Below, piece by piece: positions 51,839 through 61,159 of a stretch of 61,159 bases of DNA. Each line of letters begins with the position of its first letter. Position 1 is the stretch's first letter. Under the pieces are notes generated by a model, which saw only the letters and a program-made list of their open reading frames with translations, did no database searches and was not told the DNA's origin. Origin of the DNA: Halorubrum californiense DSM 19288 (lineage in GTDB: Archaea > Halobacteriota > Halobacteria > Halobacteriales > Haloferacaceae); contig NZ_AOJK01000017.1 in assembly GCF_000336875.1 (NCBI RefSeq), positions 1 to 61,159 of the forward strand. Direction: 5' to 3'. The position numbers were made by a program, and so were the translations under genes.

Positions 51839-53110
51839 ATGACGGACGGCCCCGACCGGATCGACAGACGCACCGCCCTCCGCGCGGCCGGCGGCCTCGC
51901 CGGCGCGACCGCCCTGCCCGCGCTTTCTGGCTGCCTCGGCGACTCCGGCGGCGACGGGAATCCAGCGGGCGACAGATCCGACGGCGACGACGCCCCGCCG
52001 GACGACGGCGACGACGTGGACTACGCCGTCGAGACCGTTGCCGAGGGGTTCGAGAACCCGTGGGGGCTCGCCTTCTTGCCCGGCGACGGTCGCCTGCTCG
52101 TCACCGAGCGCTCGGGACGGCTCTCGCTCGTCGACCCCACGGACGGGGCGGTTGAGGGGGTCTCGGGCGCGCCGGAAGTGTTCGCCGAAGGGCAGGGCGG
52201 CCTGCTCGACGTCGCGGTCCCCCCCGACTATCCCGACGACCCGCGCGTCTACCTCACGTACGCGGCGGCCAACGATGCGGGTGAGGCGACGACGCACGTC
52301 GGGGCCGGGCGGCTCTCGCTCGACGGCGGCGACGGGCCGGCGCTGGCGGGGTTCGAGCCGATCCGCGTCGCCAAGCCGTTCCGCGGCGGCTCGAATCACT
52401 TCGGATCCCGCGCGACGTTCGGCCCCGAGGGGTCGCTGTACGTCACGGTCGGCGACCGGCGTGACAAGAACTTCGGGCCCGACCACGTCTCGCAGGACCG
52501 CTCGAACGAGCTGGGCGCGACGCTGCGGCTGACGCCCGACGGCGACGCCCACCCGGACAACCCCTTCGTCGACGACCCGGACGCCGCGGACGCGCTGTAC
52601 AGCTACGGGCACCGGAACCCGCAGGCGATGGCGGTGCGCCCCGAGACGGGCCGGATCTGGCAGTGCGAACACGGCGAGGAGGACGGCGACGAGATCAACG
52701 TCGTCGAGCGCCGCGGGAACTACGGCTGGCCGGTCGCCAGCGAGGCGTGCCGCTACGGGACCGACGACCCCCTCGCGCCGGCCCACGACGAGCGCGACGG
52801 CGTGATCGCGCCCGTCCACTACTGGCCGTGCGGCTCCGGCGGGTTCCCGCCGAGCGGCGCGGTCTTCTACGACGGCGACGCGTTCCCCGAGTGGAAAGGG
52901 GACCTCTTTGCGGGCACTCTCGCCGCGCAGTACCTCGGGCGGTTCACGGTCGAGGGCGACGGGCTCGACGCGACCGTGACCGAGCGCGACCCGCTGCTCG
53001 ACGACCGATCGTGGCGCATGCGGGCGGTCGTGGTCGAACCGGACACCGGCCACCTCTACGTCGCGGTCGACGACGGCGACGCGCCGGTCGCGCGGATCGT
53101 TCCCGAGTGA
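51839..53110 (+). CDS. PQQ-type soluble aldose/glucose dehydrogenase-like lipoprotein
   Basis: 423 aa. Twin-arginine signal with R10/R11 (DRRTALRAAGGLAG) and a lipobox Cys at C32 (ALSGCLG), so Tat export and lipid anchoring are expected. The six-bladed propeller has sequences typical of the GDH/HHIP family: FENPWGLAFLPGDGRLLVTER, GGLLDVAVPPDY, GHRNPQAMAVRPETG and ENEHGEEDGDEIN-like (CEHGEEDGDEIN). Electron acceptor and sugar are unknown. Confidence 0.9.
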   Translation: MTDGPDRIDRRTALRAAGGLAGATALPALSGCLGDSGGDGNPAGDRSDGDDAPPDDGDDVDYAVETVAEGFENPWGLAFLPGDGRLLVTERSGRLSLVDPTDGAVEGVSGAPEVFAEGQGGLLDVAVPPDYPDDPRVYLTYAAANDAGEATTHVGAGRLSLDGGDGPALAGFEPIRVAKPFRGGSNHFGSRATFGPEGSLYVTVGDRRDKNFGPDHVSQDRSNELGATLRLTPDGDAHPDNPFVDDPDAADALYSYGHRNPQAMAVRPETGRIWQCEHGEEDGDEINVVERRGNYGWPVASEACRYGTDDPLAPAHDERDGVIAPVHYWPCGSGGFPPSGAVFYDGDAFPEWKGDLFAGTLAAQYLGRFTVEGDGLDATVTERDPLLDDRSWRMRAVVVEPDTGHLYVAVDDGDAPVARIVPE

Positions 53111-53310
53111 CCGTCGCCGTTCGGGTCGTTTCGGGATGACGGCGGTCGCCCGAGCGCTCCCGCCGCGCCCCCGTTCACCGCGGTGATAGTTCTCACGATC
53201 TGGTGGGCGGAATTCCCCCGCAGACCCCGTGTGAACGCGGCACAGCCGGAGATCCGGACCGCTATCCTTTTAGGGTGCCGTCCGGAATCGAGGGTTACAG
53301 TCTCGCCACG

Positions 53311-54177
53311 ATGCGTACCGAAGACGGACTCACGATATGCGTTCCGTCTTCGCTCGTCCGGGAAGCCGAGGACGACCGCGAGGCGACTCGCAAACTCGGC
53401 TACGTCGCCCGTGCGGCGGCGGTGTTCCGGGCGGATCGGCTCGTGGTCTTCCCCGACCGGGAAGGCGACGGGCGACGGGGCGGGGAGTACGTCCGCACCG
53501 TGCTGGGGTACGCCGCGACGCCGCCGGAGCTCCGAAAGGACCTCTGGGGGCAGCGCGACGAACTCCGGTACGTCGGTGTACTCCCCCCGCTCCGCGTGCC
53601 GTGGCGGACCGGCTCGACCCCTAACGGGGAAGAGTCGAAAACACAGGGACTCGTGACCGAGGTCGGACCTGAAGGCCGCGTCCGGGTCAATTCCCCGCTG
53701 CGGGAACACCCGATCTCCCTGCTCGTTCCCTCCGGAATGGAGGTCGAGCAGGGGGAGCGCGTCACCATCAGGGTCTCTTCGAGAGAACCGGTCCGCGCCC
53801 GCATCGCCGGGAAGCCCGAGGAGGGGTTCCAGGTCGTGGCCGCGGACCTGTCGGAAGCGCTCGCCGGCGACGGACTGGCCGTCGCGACGTCGCGACACGG
53901 AGAATCGCTCTCCGTCTCGCGGCTCGGCGACCTCGTCTCGGACGCCCGCGAGGCCGGCGGTTACACCGTCGCCTTCGGGGCGCCCGAGCGGGGGCTTCCG
54001 GAGATGCTCGGGCTTTCGCCCGACCGCATTCGGGCGGCCGTCGCCGACGGCCGCTCGGTCGAACCCGATCCGGGGTTCGACCTCTGGCTGAACACGATCC
54101 CGGCACAGGCGAGCGAGGTCGTCCGGACGGAGGAGGCTCTGTTCGCGACCCTCGGCTCGCTCACACTCACGGAGTAA
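53311..54177 (+). CDS. SPOUT-type RNA methyltransferase, putative
   Basis: 288 aa. Haloarchaeal protein of the DUF171/SPOUT class, usually found immediately upstream of rpl3. An N-terminal ARAAAVFRADRLVVF strand and a C-terminal knot-like segment with YTVAFGAPERGLPEMLG fit a trefoil-knot methyltransferase with an inserted OB-like domain (about 110-180). It probably modifies rRNA, but the site is unknown. It ends 4 bp before the rpl3 ATG, so it is probably the first gene of the ribosomal operon. TATA-like CCTTTTAGG lies near 53268. Confidence 0.78.
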   Translation: MRTEDGLTICVPSSLVREAEDDREATRKLGYVARAAAVFRADRLVVFPDREGDGRRGGEYVRTVLGYAATPPELRKDLWGQRDELRYVGVLPPLRVPWRTGSTPNGEESKTQGLVTEVGPEGRVRVNSPLREHPISLLVPSGMEVEQGERVTIRVSSREPVRARIAGKPEEGFQVVAADLSEALAGDGLAVATSRHGESLSVSRLGDLVSDAREAGGYTVAFGAPERGLPEMLGLSPDRIRAAVADGRSVEPDPGFDLWLNTIPAQASEVVRTEEALFATLGSLTLTE

Positions 54178-54181
54178 ACAC

Positions 54182-55198
54182 ATGCCACAACCAAGCCGAC
54201 CACGAAAAGGCTCGCTGGGCTACGGCCCGCGCACCCGCGCAGACAGCGAGGTGCCGCGCATCCGTTCGTGGCCAGAAGACGATGGGGCCCCTGCGCTACA
54301 GGGATTCGCCGGCTACAAGGCCGGGATGACCCACGTCATGATGGTCAACGACGAGGCGAACTCGCCGCGTGAAGGGATGGAAGAAGCCGTCCCCGTCACC
54401 GTCGTCGAGACGCCGCAGATGTACGCCGTCGCCGTGCGCGCCTACGAGAACACGCCGTACGGACAGAAGCCGGTCGAAGAGGTCTGGGCGACCGAGTTCC
54501 ACGAGGAGCTCGACCGCGCGCTCGACCTCCCGGCCGAGGAAACATTCGAGGAGGACGCCGACGAACTTCGCGCGCTGCTCGACGACGACGTCGTCGACGA
54601 CGTGCGCGTCATCACGCACACGGCCCCCTCGGACCTCTCGAACGTCCCCAAGAAGAAGCCCGACGTCATGGAGACGCGCGTCGGCGGCGGATCCCTCGAG
54701 GAGCGCGCCGACTTCGCGCTCGACCTCGTCGCTGAAGGCGGCGCCCACGAGTTCGGCGACGTCTTCCGCGCGGGGCAGTACACCGACGTCTCCGGCATCA
54801 CGAAGGGGAAGGGGACGCAGGGTCCCGTCAAGCGCTGGGGCGTTCAGAAGCGGAAGGGCAAACACGCCCGCCAGGGATGGCGGCGTCGGATCGGCAACCT
54901 CGGTCCGTGGAACCCCTCCCGCGTCCGCTCCACCGTGCCCCAGCAGGGGCAGACCGGCTACCACCAGCGCACCGAGCTCAACAAGCGCCTCATCGACTTC
55001 GGCGAGGGCGACGACGCCTCCGTCGACGGCGGCTTCGTCAACTACGGCGAGGTCGACGGCGAGTACGCGCTCATCAAGGGCTCGCTGCCGGGACCGGACC
55101 AGCGCCTGCTGCGACTCCGCCCGGCCATCCGGCCGAACGACCAGCCGCGCCTCGACCCCGAGGTCCGGTACGTTTCCACCGAATCCAACCAGGGATAA
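54182..55198 (+). CDS. rpl3: Ribosomal protein uL3
   Basis: 338 aa, archaeal/eukaryotic-type L3 of the large subunit. The N-terminus PQPSRPRKGSLGYGPRTRA and the core GKGTQGPVKRWGVQKRKGKHARQGWRR are diagnostic. First gene of the S10-type cluster, with 3 bp to rpl4. Confidence 0.98.
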   Translation: MPQPSRPRKGSLGYGPRTRADSEVPRIRSWPEDDGAPALQGFAGYKAGMTHVMMVNDEANSPREGMEEAVPVTVVETPQMYAVAVRAYENTPYGQKPVEEVWATEFHEELDRALDLPAEETFEEDADELRALLDDDVVDDVRVITHTAPSDLSNVPKKKPDVMETRVGGGSLEERADFALDLVAEGGAHEFGDVFRAGQYTDVSGITKGKGTQGPVKRWGVQKRKGKHARQGWRRRIGNLGPWNPSRVRSTVPQQGQTGYHQRTELNKRLIDFGEGDDASVDGGFVNYGEVDGEYALIKGSLPGPDQRLLRLRPAIRPNDQPRLDPEVRYVSTESNQG

Positions 55199-55201
55199 CC
55201 A

Positions 55202-55948
55202 ATGAACGCAACAGTACACAACCTGGACGGCGACGAGGCGGGCAGCGTCGAGCTGCCGGCCGTCTTCGACACCGCGTTCCGACCGGACCTCATCGGTCGC
55301 GCGGTCGGCGCCGCTCAGGCCAACCGAAAGCAGGCCTACGGGGCAGACGAGTTCGCCGGGCTGCGGACGCCCGCCGAGTCGTTCGGCTCCGGCCGCGGGC
55401 TCGCGCACGTGCCGCGTTCCGAGAACGTCGCCCGTCGCGTCCCGCACGCCGTGTCGGGCCGCGCCGCGCACCCGCCGAAGGCCGAGAAGGACCAGACGAA
55501 GAAACTGAACAACAAGGAGCGACAGTTCGCGATCCGGTCGGCCATCGCGGCCACGACCGACGCCGAACTCGTCGCCGAGCGCGGCCACGCGTTCGACGAT
55601 GACCTCGACCTCCCGCTCGTCGTGAGCGACGAGTTCGAGGACCTCCAGAAGACGCAGGAGGCACTCGGTGTGCTCGAAGCCGTCGGCGTCGACGCCGACA
55701 TCGCGCGCGCCGAGGAGGGCCGCTCCGTCCGCGCCGGACAGGGGAAGGCCCGCGGCCGAAAGTACCGCCAGCCCAAGTCCGTCCTCGTCGTCACCAGCGA
55801 GGAGCCGTCCCGCGCCGCCCGCAACCTCGCGGGCGTCGACGTCGCGACCGCCGACGAGGTCAACGCGGAGGACCTCGCGCCGGGCGCGCATCCGGGCCGA
55901 CTCACGCTGTGGACCGAAAGCGCCGTCGAGGAGGTGGCGGACCGATGA
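55202..55948 (+). CDS. rpl4: Ribosomal protein uL4
   Basis: 248 aa, archaeal L4. It has DTAFRPDLIGRAV at the start, the basic loop RGLAHVPRSENVARRVPHAVSGR that lines the exit tunnel, and KYRQPKSVLVV. It overlaps rpl23 by four bases. Confidence 0.98.
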   Translation: MNATVHNLDGDEAGSVELPAVFDTAFRPDLIGRAVGAAQANRKQAYGADEFAGLRTPAESFGSGRGLAHVPRSENVARRVPHAVSGRAAHPPKAEKDQTKKLNNKERQFAIRSAIAATTDAELVAERGHAFDDDLDLPLVVSDEFEDLQKTQEALGVLEAVGVDADIARAEEGRSVRAGQGKARGRKYRQPKSVLVVTSEEPSRAARNLAGVDVATADEVNAEDLAPGAHPGRLTLWTESAVEEVADR

Positions 55949-56199
55949 ACTCGATCATCGAGCATCCGATCGTCACCGAGCAGGCGATGAACGAGATGGA
56001 CTTCAACAACAAGCTGCTGTTCCTCGTCGACGTGGACGCGACCAAACCGGAGATCGAATCCGAGGTCGCCGAGCGCTACGACGTGGGCGTCGACAACGTC
56101 AACACGCAGGTGACGCCGCAGGGCGAGAAGAAGGCGATCGTCACCCTGTCCGCGGACGACGACGCGACCGAAATCGCCTCGCGCATCGGGGTGTTCTGA
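55945..56199 (+). CDS. rpl23: Ribosomal protein uL23
   Basis: 84 aa. Located at the exit of the peptide tunnel and contacts SRP. Typical sequence IIEHPIVTEQAMNEMDFNNK and VDNVNTQVTPQGEKKAIV. The ATG overlaps the rpl4 stop (ATGA), and rpl2 starts one base after its stop. Confidence 0.98.
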   Translation: MNSIIEHPIVTEQAMNEMDFNNKLLFLVDVDATKPEIESEVAERYDVGVDNVNTQVTPQGEKKAIVTLSADDDATEIASRIGVF

Positions 56200-56200
56200 G

Positions 56201-56923
56201 ATGGGACGACGAATCCAAGGACAACGGCGCGGACGCGGCGGCCCGACGTTCCGGGCCCCCTCCCACCGTTACAAGGCGGAACTGTCGCACAAGAAGCTCG
56301 AAGACGTGGACACGATCACCGGCGAGATCGTCGGGATCGAACACGACCCTGCCCGCTCGGCTCCCCTCGCGGAAGTCGAGTTCGAGGACGACGACCGTCG
56401 GCTCGTGCTCGCGCCGGAAGGCGTGCGCGTGGGCGAGACGATCCAGGTCGGCGTCTCGGCGGAGATCAAGCCGGGCAACACGCTCCCGCTGGCGGAGATC
56501 CCCGAGGGCGTCCCGGTGTGTAACGTCGAGAGCAACCGCGGGGACGGCGGGAAGTTCGCGCGCGCCTCCGGCGTGTCGGCGACGCTGCTTACCCACGACC
56601 GCGACGTCGCGGTCGTCCAGCTCCCCAGCGGCGAAGTGAAGCGGCTCGACCCGCAGTGCCGCGCCACGATCGGCGTGGTCGCGGGCGGCGGCCGGACGGA
56701 GAAACCCTTCGTCAAGGCCGGCAACAAGCACCACAAGATGAAGGCGCGCGGCACCAAATACCCGCGCGTCCGCGGCGTCGCGATGAACGCCGTCGACCAC
56801 CCCTTCGGTGGCGGTGGTCGCCAACACCCCGGCCAGCCGAAGTCCGTCTCGCGGGACGCCCCGCCGGGACGCAAGGTCGGTGACATCGCATCCAAGCGCA
56901 CCGGACGAGGTGGCAACAAATGA
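56201..56923 (+). CDS. rpl2: Ribosomal protein uL2
   Basis: 240 aa. Required for subunit association and peptidyl-transferase assembly. Signatures are [20 protein letters not shown] and [17 protein letters not shown] near the end. It overlaps rps19 by four bases. Confidence 0.98.
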   Translation: MGRRIQGQRRGRGGPTFRAPSHRYKAELSHKKLEDVDTITGEIVGIEHDPARSAPLAEVEFEDDDRRLVLAPEGVRVGETIQVGVSAEIKPGNTLPLAEIPEGVPVCNVESNRGDGGKFARASGVSATLLTHDRDVAVVQLPSGEVKRLDPQCRATIGVVAGGGRTEKPFVKAGNKHHKMKARGTKYPRVRGVAMNAVDHPFGGGGRQHPGQPKSVSRDAPPGRKVGDIASKRTGRGGNK

Positions 56924-57345
56924 GTTCAGACTACCGAACCGGCCGCGAGGGCAAGGAGTTCGCCTACCGCGGTCACTCGCTCGACGAGCTGCAGGAGATG
57001 GACGTAGACGAGGTCGCGGAACTGCTCCCCGCACGCCAGCGGCGAAGCATCGTTCGCGGACTCGGCACCGAACAGCAGAAGCTGCTGGAGACGGTGCGGA
57101 GCCGCGACAAGGAGACGACGGCGGACGACCCGATCCGGACGCACCTGCGCGACATGCCGGTCCTGCCGGAGTTCGTCGGCGTCACCTTCTCCGTGTACAA
57201 CGGACACAGCTTCGAGCGCGTTCAGGTCGAGCCCGAGATGATCGGGCACTACCTCGGCGAGTTCCACCTCACGCGAAGCACCGTCGAACACGGTCAGGCC
57301 GGCATCGGCGCGACCCGGTCCTCGAAGTTCGTGCCCCTCAAGTAA
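56920..57345 (+). CDS. rps19: Ribosomal protein uS19
   Basis: 141 aa. Small-subunit head protein. The core [23 protein letters not shown] and [25 protein letters not shown] is diagnostic. The first 65 residues form the archaeal N-terminal extension. Confidence 0.98.
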   Translation: MSSDYRTGREGKEFAYRGHSLDELQEMDVDEVAELLPARQRRSIVRGLGTEQQKLLETVRSRDKETTADDPIRTHLRDMPVLPEFVGVTFSVYNGHSFERVQVEPEMIGHYLGEFHLTRSTVEHGQAGIGATRSSKFVPLK

Positions 57346-57348
57346 CCC

Positions 57349-57813
57349 ATGGGAATCAACTACAGCGTCGAGGCCGACCCGGAGACCACCGCCAAGGGGA
57401 TGCTCCGCGACCGGCCCATCAGCGTGAAGGACAGCAAGGAGATCTCCCGCGAGATCAAAGGCGAGACGGTCGCCGACGCGGAGGAGTTCCTCCACGAAGT
57501 GATCGACGAGGAGACCTCGGTGCCGATGCGCCAGCACAACGCCGGCGCGGGTCACCGCTCCGACATCGACGGCTGGGACGCGGGACGGTACCCCGAGAAG
57601 GCCGCCAAGGACTTCCTCAAGCTCTTGGAGAACGTCAAGAACAACGCCGACGAGCAGGGGTTCGACGGCGAGGCGATGGTCATCAAACACGTCGCCCCCC
57701 ACAAGGTCGGCGAGCGACCCGGCCGGAACCCCCGCGCCGCGGGCGCGACGGAGTGGAACACCACGCTCGCGGACGTCGAACTGATCATCGAGGAGCCGGA
57801 GGCTGAGAACTAA
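57349..57813 (+). CDS. rpl22: Ribosomal protein uL22
   Basis: 154 aa. Lines the exit tunnel with L4. Features [19 protein letters not shown] at the start and [20 protein letters not shown] at the end. It overlaps rps3 by one base (TAATG). Confidence 0.98.
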   Translation: MGINYSVEADPETTAKGMLRDRPISVKDSKEISREIKGETVADAEEFLHEVIDEETSVPMRQHNAGAGHRSDIDGWDAGRYPEKAAKDFLKLLENVKNNADEQGFDGEAMVIKHVAPHKVGERPGRNPRAAGATEWNTTLADVELIIEEPEAEN

Positions 57814-58754
57814 TGGCAGACGAACACCAATTCATCGAGGACGGCCTTCGCCGTTCCCAGATCAACGAGTTCTTCGCGGACGAGCTCGGCCGCGCCGGCT
57901 ACGGCGGGATGGACGTCGCCCAGACGCCGATGGGCACGCAGATCGTCCTGAAGGCCGAAAAGCCCGGCATGGTGATCGGGAAGGGCGGGAAAAACATCCG
58001 CAAGATCACCACCGAGCTCGAGGAGCGCTTCGACATGGACGACCCGCAGATCGACGTTCAGGAGGTCGACGAGCCCGACCTGAACGCCCAGATCGTCGCG
58101 GACCGTCTCGCGAACGCCCTCGAACGCGGCTGGTACTTCCGGAAGGCCGGTCACACGACGATCGACCGCATCATGGACGCGGGCGCGCTGGGCGCCGAGA
58201 TCGTCCTGTCCGGCAAGGTCACCGGCGCGCGCTCGCGCGTCGAGAAGTTCAACCGCGGCTACATCAAGCACAACGGCGAGCCCGCCGAGGAGGTCGTCGA
58301 CCACGGCCAGGGCGTCGCCGTCATGAAGCTCGGGACGATCGGCGTCAACGTGAAGATCATCCCGCCGGGCGCGACCCTGCCGGACGACTTCGAGGTCCGC
58401 GAGGACGCCGAGGTCCCGGAGGTCGAGCAGGCAGCAGCCGCGGGCGACGACGAGGGCGTCGAGGCCCTCCTCGAAGAGGATCCGGACGAGGTCCCGGACG
58501 TGGGCGAAGACGACGACGTCGACGTCCCCGACGAGGACCCGGCCGACGTCATCGACGAGGAGGTCGTCGAGGAAGTCGTCGAGGAGACCCAAGAGACCGC
58601 CACCGAGGCGACGGACGTCGCCGCCGAGGAGCCGGTCGACGAGGACGTCGAGGCCGACGAACTCGACGAGCTCGACGAAGAGATCGAGTCCGAGGCGGCC
58701 GACCTCGTCGCGGAGATGGAGGCGGCCGACGAGGACGAGGAGGAGGACGAATAA
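57813..58754 (+). CDS. rps3: Ribosomal protein uS3 with acidic tail
   Basis: 313 aa. The KH domain is visible ([21 protein letters not shown]). Conserved core sequences end at about residue 205, after which about 105 residues are almost only Asp, Glu, Val and Ala (e.g. [18 protein letters not shown]). Such acidic tails are common in haloarchaeal S3. It overlaps rpl29 by one base. Confidence 0.98.
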   Translation: MADEHQFIEDGLRRSQINEFFADELGRAGYGGMDVAQTPMGTQIVLKAEKPGMVIGKGGKNIRKITTELEERFDMDDPQIDVQEVDEPDLNAQIVADRLANALERGWYFRKAGHTTIDRIMDAGALGAEIVLSGKVTGARSRVEKFNRGYIKHNGEPAEEVVDHGQGVAVMKLGTIGVNVKIIPPGATLPDDFEVREDAEVPEVEQAAAAGDDEGVEALLEEDPDEVPDVGEDDDVDVPDEDPADVIDEEVVEEVVEETQETATEATDVAAEEPVDEDVEADELDELDEEIESEAADLVAEMEAADEDEEEDE

Positions 58755-58969
58755 TGGCGATCCTCTACACCGACGAGATCCGCGACATGACCGCGGCGGA
58801 GCGGCAGGTCGAACTCGAGGAGCTCGAGACCGAGCTGCTCAACTCGAAGGCGCAGCGGGCGGCCGGCGGCATGCCGGAGAGCCCGGGCCGCGTCAACGAG
58901 CTGAAGAAGACGATCGCGCGGATCAAGACGATCCAGGCGGAAGAAGGCGACTTCGACGACGAACAGTAA
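58754..58969 (+). CDS. rpl29: Ribosomal protein uL29
   Basis: 71 aa, two-helix protein at the tunnel exit. [21 protein letters not shown] and [12 protein letters not shown] are typical. Followed by rnp1 one base after the stop. Confidence 0.97.
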   Translation: MAILYTDEIRDMTAAERQVELEELETELLNSKAQRAAGGMPESPGRVNELKKTIARIKTIQAEEGDFDDEQ

Positions 58970-58970
58970 G

Positions 58971-59429
58971 ATGATCTCCCCCGACACCATCGTTCGACAC
59001 GAGCTCGTCGGCCTCCCGGTTCGGGTGGTCGACGCCGACAGCGACGCCCACGTGGGCGTCGCCGGTCGCGTGCTCGACGAGACGTTCGGCACCCTCGTGG
59101 TCCGGACGGGGTCCGGGGACAAACGCGTGCCCAAGTCGGGCGCGACGTTCGAGTTCGGCGTCGTCGAGACGCCGACCGCTCGCACAGATGAAGCCGCCGG
59201 CGACGGACAGTCGCCGGGGTCCGCGTCCCAACTCGGGTCGGATACTACGGGGGTCCGCCCCCGTCAGTCTGGCCCGTCCGGGTCCACAAGCGTCGTCACC
59301 GGTGACGGCGCGGGTCCGGCGAGCCGACGAGGCGAGTGCAAAGACGCGGTCTACGCGACGGTGGATGGCGATCGGTTGCGATATCGGCCCGCCGAACGCA
59401 CCGAACGAGGTGCCACACAATGGCGATAG
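58971..59429 (+). CDS. rnp1: RNase P protein component 1 (Rpp29/POP4)
   Basis: 152 aa. A protein subunit of archaeal RNase P, whose RNA is encoded at about 12 kb. The Sm-like core has RHELVGLPVRVVDA, GRVLDETFGTLVVRT, KRVPKSGATFEF, and at the end DGDRLRYRPAERTERG. A Ser/Gly/Thr-rich insertion of about 55 residues (about 66-122) separates the last strands, which makes the protein longer than the usual ~95-100 aa. It overlaps rps17 by 10 bases. Confidence 0.9.
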   Translation: MISPDTIVRHELVGLPVRVVDADSDAHVGVAGRVLDETFGTLVVRTGSGDKRVPKSGATFEFGVVETPTARTDEAAGDGQSPGSASQLGSDTTGVRPRQSGPSGSTSVVTGDGAGPASRRGECKDAVYATVDGDRLRYRPAERTERGATQWR

Positions 59430-59764
59430 GAATCGACGTACCCACGCCTCCGGAGCCAGACAACCCGGAGGATTACGACTACGAGAAGTGCCCGTTCTAC
59501 GGGCAGCTCTCCGTCCGCGGCCAGACCCGCGAGGGAACGGTCGTGTCGACGGATATGGCAAAGACCGTCATCGTCGAGCGAGAGTACGACGTGTTCGTAC
59601 CGAAATACGATCGGTACATGAAGCGTCGCTCGCGCATCCCGGCTCACGTGCCGGGCGTGCTCGACTCGCTCGAAGTCGGTGACGAAGTGACAATCGCGGA
59701 GACGCGACCGCTCTCGAAGACGAAGTCCCACGTCGTCGTCGAGATCCGCTCGGGTGATCAGTGA
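59420..59764 (+). CDS. rps17: Ribosomal protein uS17
   Basis: 114 aa. The OB-fold core [20 protein letters not shown] and [12 protein letters not shown] is diagnostic. The N-terminal 35 residues are the archaeal extension. The start lies in the end of rnp1, and rpl14 begins at the last base of its stop. Confidence 0.98.
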   Translation: MAIGIDVPTPPEPDNPEDYDYEKCPFYGQLSVRGQTREGTVVSTDMAKTVIVEREYDVFVPKYDRYMKRRSRIPAHVPGVLDSLEVGDEVTIAETRPLSKTKSHVVVEIRSGDQ

Positions 59765-60162
59765 TGGAGGCGCTCAAGGCCGACGTCACGCAGGGGCTCT
59801 CGAAGGGCTCGCTGATCACGTGCGCCGACAACACCGGCGCCCGTGAGCTGAAGGTCATCTCCGTGTCGGGCTACTCCGGCACGAAGAACCGCCACCCGAA
59901 GGCGGGGATCGGCGACAAGGTGACCGTCTCGGTCACGAAAGGGACCCCGGAGATGCGGCGGCAGGTGCTGGAGGCGGTCGTCGTCCGCCAGCGCAAGCCG
60001 ATCCGCCGTCCGGACGGCACGCGCGTGAAGTTCGAGGACAACGCGGCCGTCATCATCGACGACCTCGAGGAGCCGCGGGGCACGGAGATCAAAGGCCCCG
60101 TCGCCCGCGAGGTCGCCGAACGATTCGGGAGCATCGCCTCGACCGCGACGATGATCGTCTAA
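59764..60162 (+). CDS. rpl14: Ribosomal protein uL14
   Basis: 132 aa. Contacts the small subunit (bridge B8). Diagnostic sequences [18 protein letters not shown] and [22 protein letters not shown] 59764 is preferred over GTG 59761 because of the one-base overlap with rps17. Confidence 0.98.
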   Translation: MEALKADVTQGLSKGSLITCADNTGARELKVISVSGYSGTKNRHPKAGIGDKVTVSVTKGTPEMRRQVLEAVVVRQRKPIRRPDGTRVKFEDNAAVIIDDLEEPRGTEIKGPVAREVAERFGSIASTATMIV

Positions 60163-60164
60163 CT

Positions 60165-60521
60165 ATGACGAAACAGCCACGCAAACAGCGAAAACGGTCG
60201 GAGACCGCGCCGCTCCACGAGCGGCAGAATCAGGTCCGGGCCACCCTCACCGACGACCTCCGCGAGGAGTACGGACAGCGGAACGTCCGCGTCAACGCCG
60301 GCGACACCGTCGAGGTGCTTCGCGGCGACGCGGCCGGCACGGAGGCCGAAGTCGTCTCCGTCGACCTGTCCGCCGAGCGGATCACGGTCGAGGACGTCAC
60401 CGTCGAGAAGGCGGACGGGGAGGAGGTTCCCCGCCCCATCCCGGCGAGCAACGTCCGGGTGACCGAACTGGATCTCGAGGACGAGCGCCGGGAGGCGCGG
60501 CTCCGGGAGGACAACGAATGA
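60165..60521 (+). CDS. rpl24: Ribosomal protein uL24
   Basis: 118 aa. Assembly initiator of the large subunit. KOW motif region [23 protein letters not shown] and [20 protein letters not shown] are typical. It overlaps rps4e by four bases. Confidence 0.98.
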   Translation: MTKQPRKQRKRSETAPLHERQNQVRATLTDDLREEYGQRNVRVNAGDTVEVLRGDAAGTEAEVVSVDLSAERITVEDVTVEKADGEEVPRPIPASNVRVTELDLEDERREARLREDNE

Positions 60522-61159
60522 CGCGACACCAGAAGCGACTGTCAGTACCGAACTCCTGGCCGGTCGAGCGCAAGACGGACACGTTCACGGTGAAGGCGGG
60601 CGCGGGCCCGCACGGCGAGGCGGGCGTTCCGCTCGTCGTCCTGCTGCGGGACGTGCTCGGCTACGTCGACTCGACGAAGGAGGCGCGCTACGCGCTGAAC
60701 AACGACTCGATCCTCGTCAACGGAGACGCCATCTCGGACGAACAGCGTCCGATCGGGATGTTCGACATCCTGGCGTTCCCCGAGCGCGGGGAGTACTTCC
60801 GCGTCTTCCCCGACGAGGGCGGTCGGCTCGCGCTGACCCCCGTCGACGAGGACGCCGCGGGCAGCCGGCTCGGGAAGATCACGAACAAGACCGTCGTCCC
60901 CGGCGGGGTCGTCCAGCTGACGCTCCACGACGGGACGAACGTCCGCGTCGACGACGACGCGGACTACGAGACGAACGACTCGATCGTCGTCGACAACGAG
61001 ACGAAGGAGATCGTCGCCCACTTCGAGTACGAGGAGGGCGCCCTGGTCACCGCCGTCGCCGGTCAGCACGCCGGCCAGATCGGCGAGATCGACGACATCG
61101 ACGTGACGCTCGGCTCCGGAGACAACACCGTGACCGTCGCCAGCGAGGACGGCGGCTAC
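60518..61159 (+). CDS. rps4e: Ribosomal protein eS4, partial at the right edge
   Basis: The first 214 codons are present, without a stop, so the gene runs off the window. It has the N-terminal [18 protein letters not shown], the S4 RNA-binding segment [12 protein letters not shown], and the KOW segment [17 protein letters not shown]. Full-length haloarchaeal eS4 is about 230-245 aa, so few codons are missing. Confidence 0.97.
   Translation, partial: MTRHQKRLSVPNSWPVERKTDTFTVKAGAGPHGEAGVPLVVLLRDVLGYVDSTKEARYALNNDSILVNGDAISDEQRPIGMFDILAFPERGEYFRVFPDEGGRLALTPVDEDAAGSRLGKITNKTVVPGGVVQLTLHDGTNVRVDDDADYETNDSIVVDNETKEIVAHFEYEEGALVTAVAGQHAGQIGEIDDIDVTLGSGDNTVTVASEDGGY

Noticed and set aside
53111..53310. 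Possible small gene in the 200-bp gap before the SPOUT gene
   Set aside because: No frame with protein-like composition or suitable start was found. Only a TATA-like CCTTTTAGG is visible.

Overview
The window is very G+C-rich DNA from a haloarchaeon (class Halobacteria), and the gene content fits Halorubrum or a close relative. The proteome is acidic and shows several haloarchaeal hallmarks: a fused archaellum protein ArlCE, a PGF-CTERM surface protein, a Tat-dependent lipoprotein, dodecin, and small zinc-finger families known mainly from this class. Many genes have a TATA-like element about 25-30 nt upstream of the start codon, as expected for leaderless haloarchaeal transcripts. Bases 1-19 are the Nextera/Tn5 mosaic-end adapter, so the left edge is an assembly end and not a natural boundary.

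Layout. 1-9669: cheY-cheC-cheD followed by the archaellum motor operon arlCE-F-G-H-I-J. The archaellins are not in the window. 9699-13046: an SDR-family epimerase, the HtpX membrane protease, a structured repeat, the RNase P RNA gene (minus strand) and an AMMECR1-family gene. 13067-17487: nicotinate phosphoribosyltransferase and a nicotinamidase-like hydrolase (NAD salvage) on either side of a PGF-CTERM surface protein with an HExxH motif, then a small Tat-exported protein. 17585-20407: a 43-aa zinc-finger protein, phytoene synthase (carotenoids), a small membrane protein and hisD. 20574-25010: a phosphonate-type ABC transporter, phnD-phnC-phnE-phnE, with a HAD hydrolase overlapping its end. 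25147-34348: MscS channel, IscA-like protein, small haloarchaeal proteins, dodecin, AlaX-type editing protein, an AIR-synthase-like protein, acyl-CoA dehydrogenase, HAD hydrolase, panB and a zinc-ribbon protein. 34438-38074: a minus-strand group of CPBP protease, NUDIX hydrolase, membrane protein and DNA polymerase IV. 38234-42978: a REC-PAS-LOV histidine kinase, an MFS transporter, a frameshifted relic gene and two membrane proteins. 43017-51117: 3-hydroxyacyl-CoA dehydrogenase, archaeal fructose-bisphosphate aldolase with FBPase, an acyl-CoA carboxylase carboxyltransferase, a DedA-like protein, a peroxiredoxin, a Gfo6-type sugar dehydrogenase and an aldo/keto reductase. 51118-53110: a hairpin-dense non-coding block beside tRNA-Gly(GCC), then a PQQ-type sugar dehydrogenase. 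53311-61159: a SPOUT methyltransferase and the S10/spc ribosomal operon (rpl3 to rps4e, with the RNase P protein gene rnp1 inside it), cut by the right edge.

The most unusual signal is non-coding. A family of modular palindromic elements about 245 bp long occurs three times: 11711-11956, 28321-28562, and a 5'-truncated inverted copy at 51169-51290. The flanking and loop sequences are conserved, while the stem arms differ between copies with both partners changed together, which is evidence for a conserved folded RNA or DNA structure. A second hairpin block lies between the third copy and tRNA-Gly, together with two extra partial copies of the tRNA 3' end.
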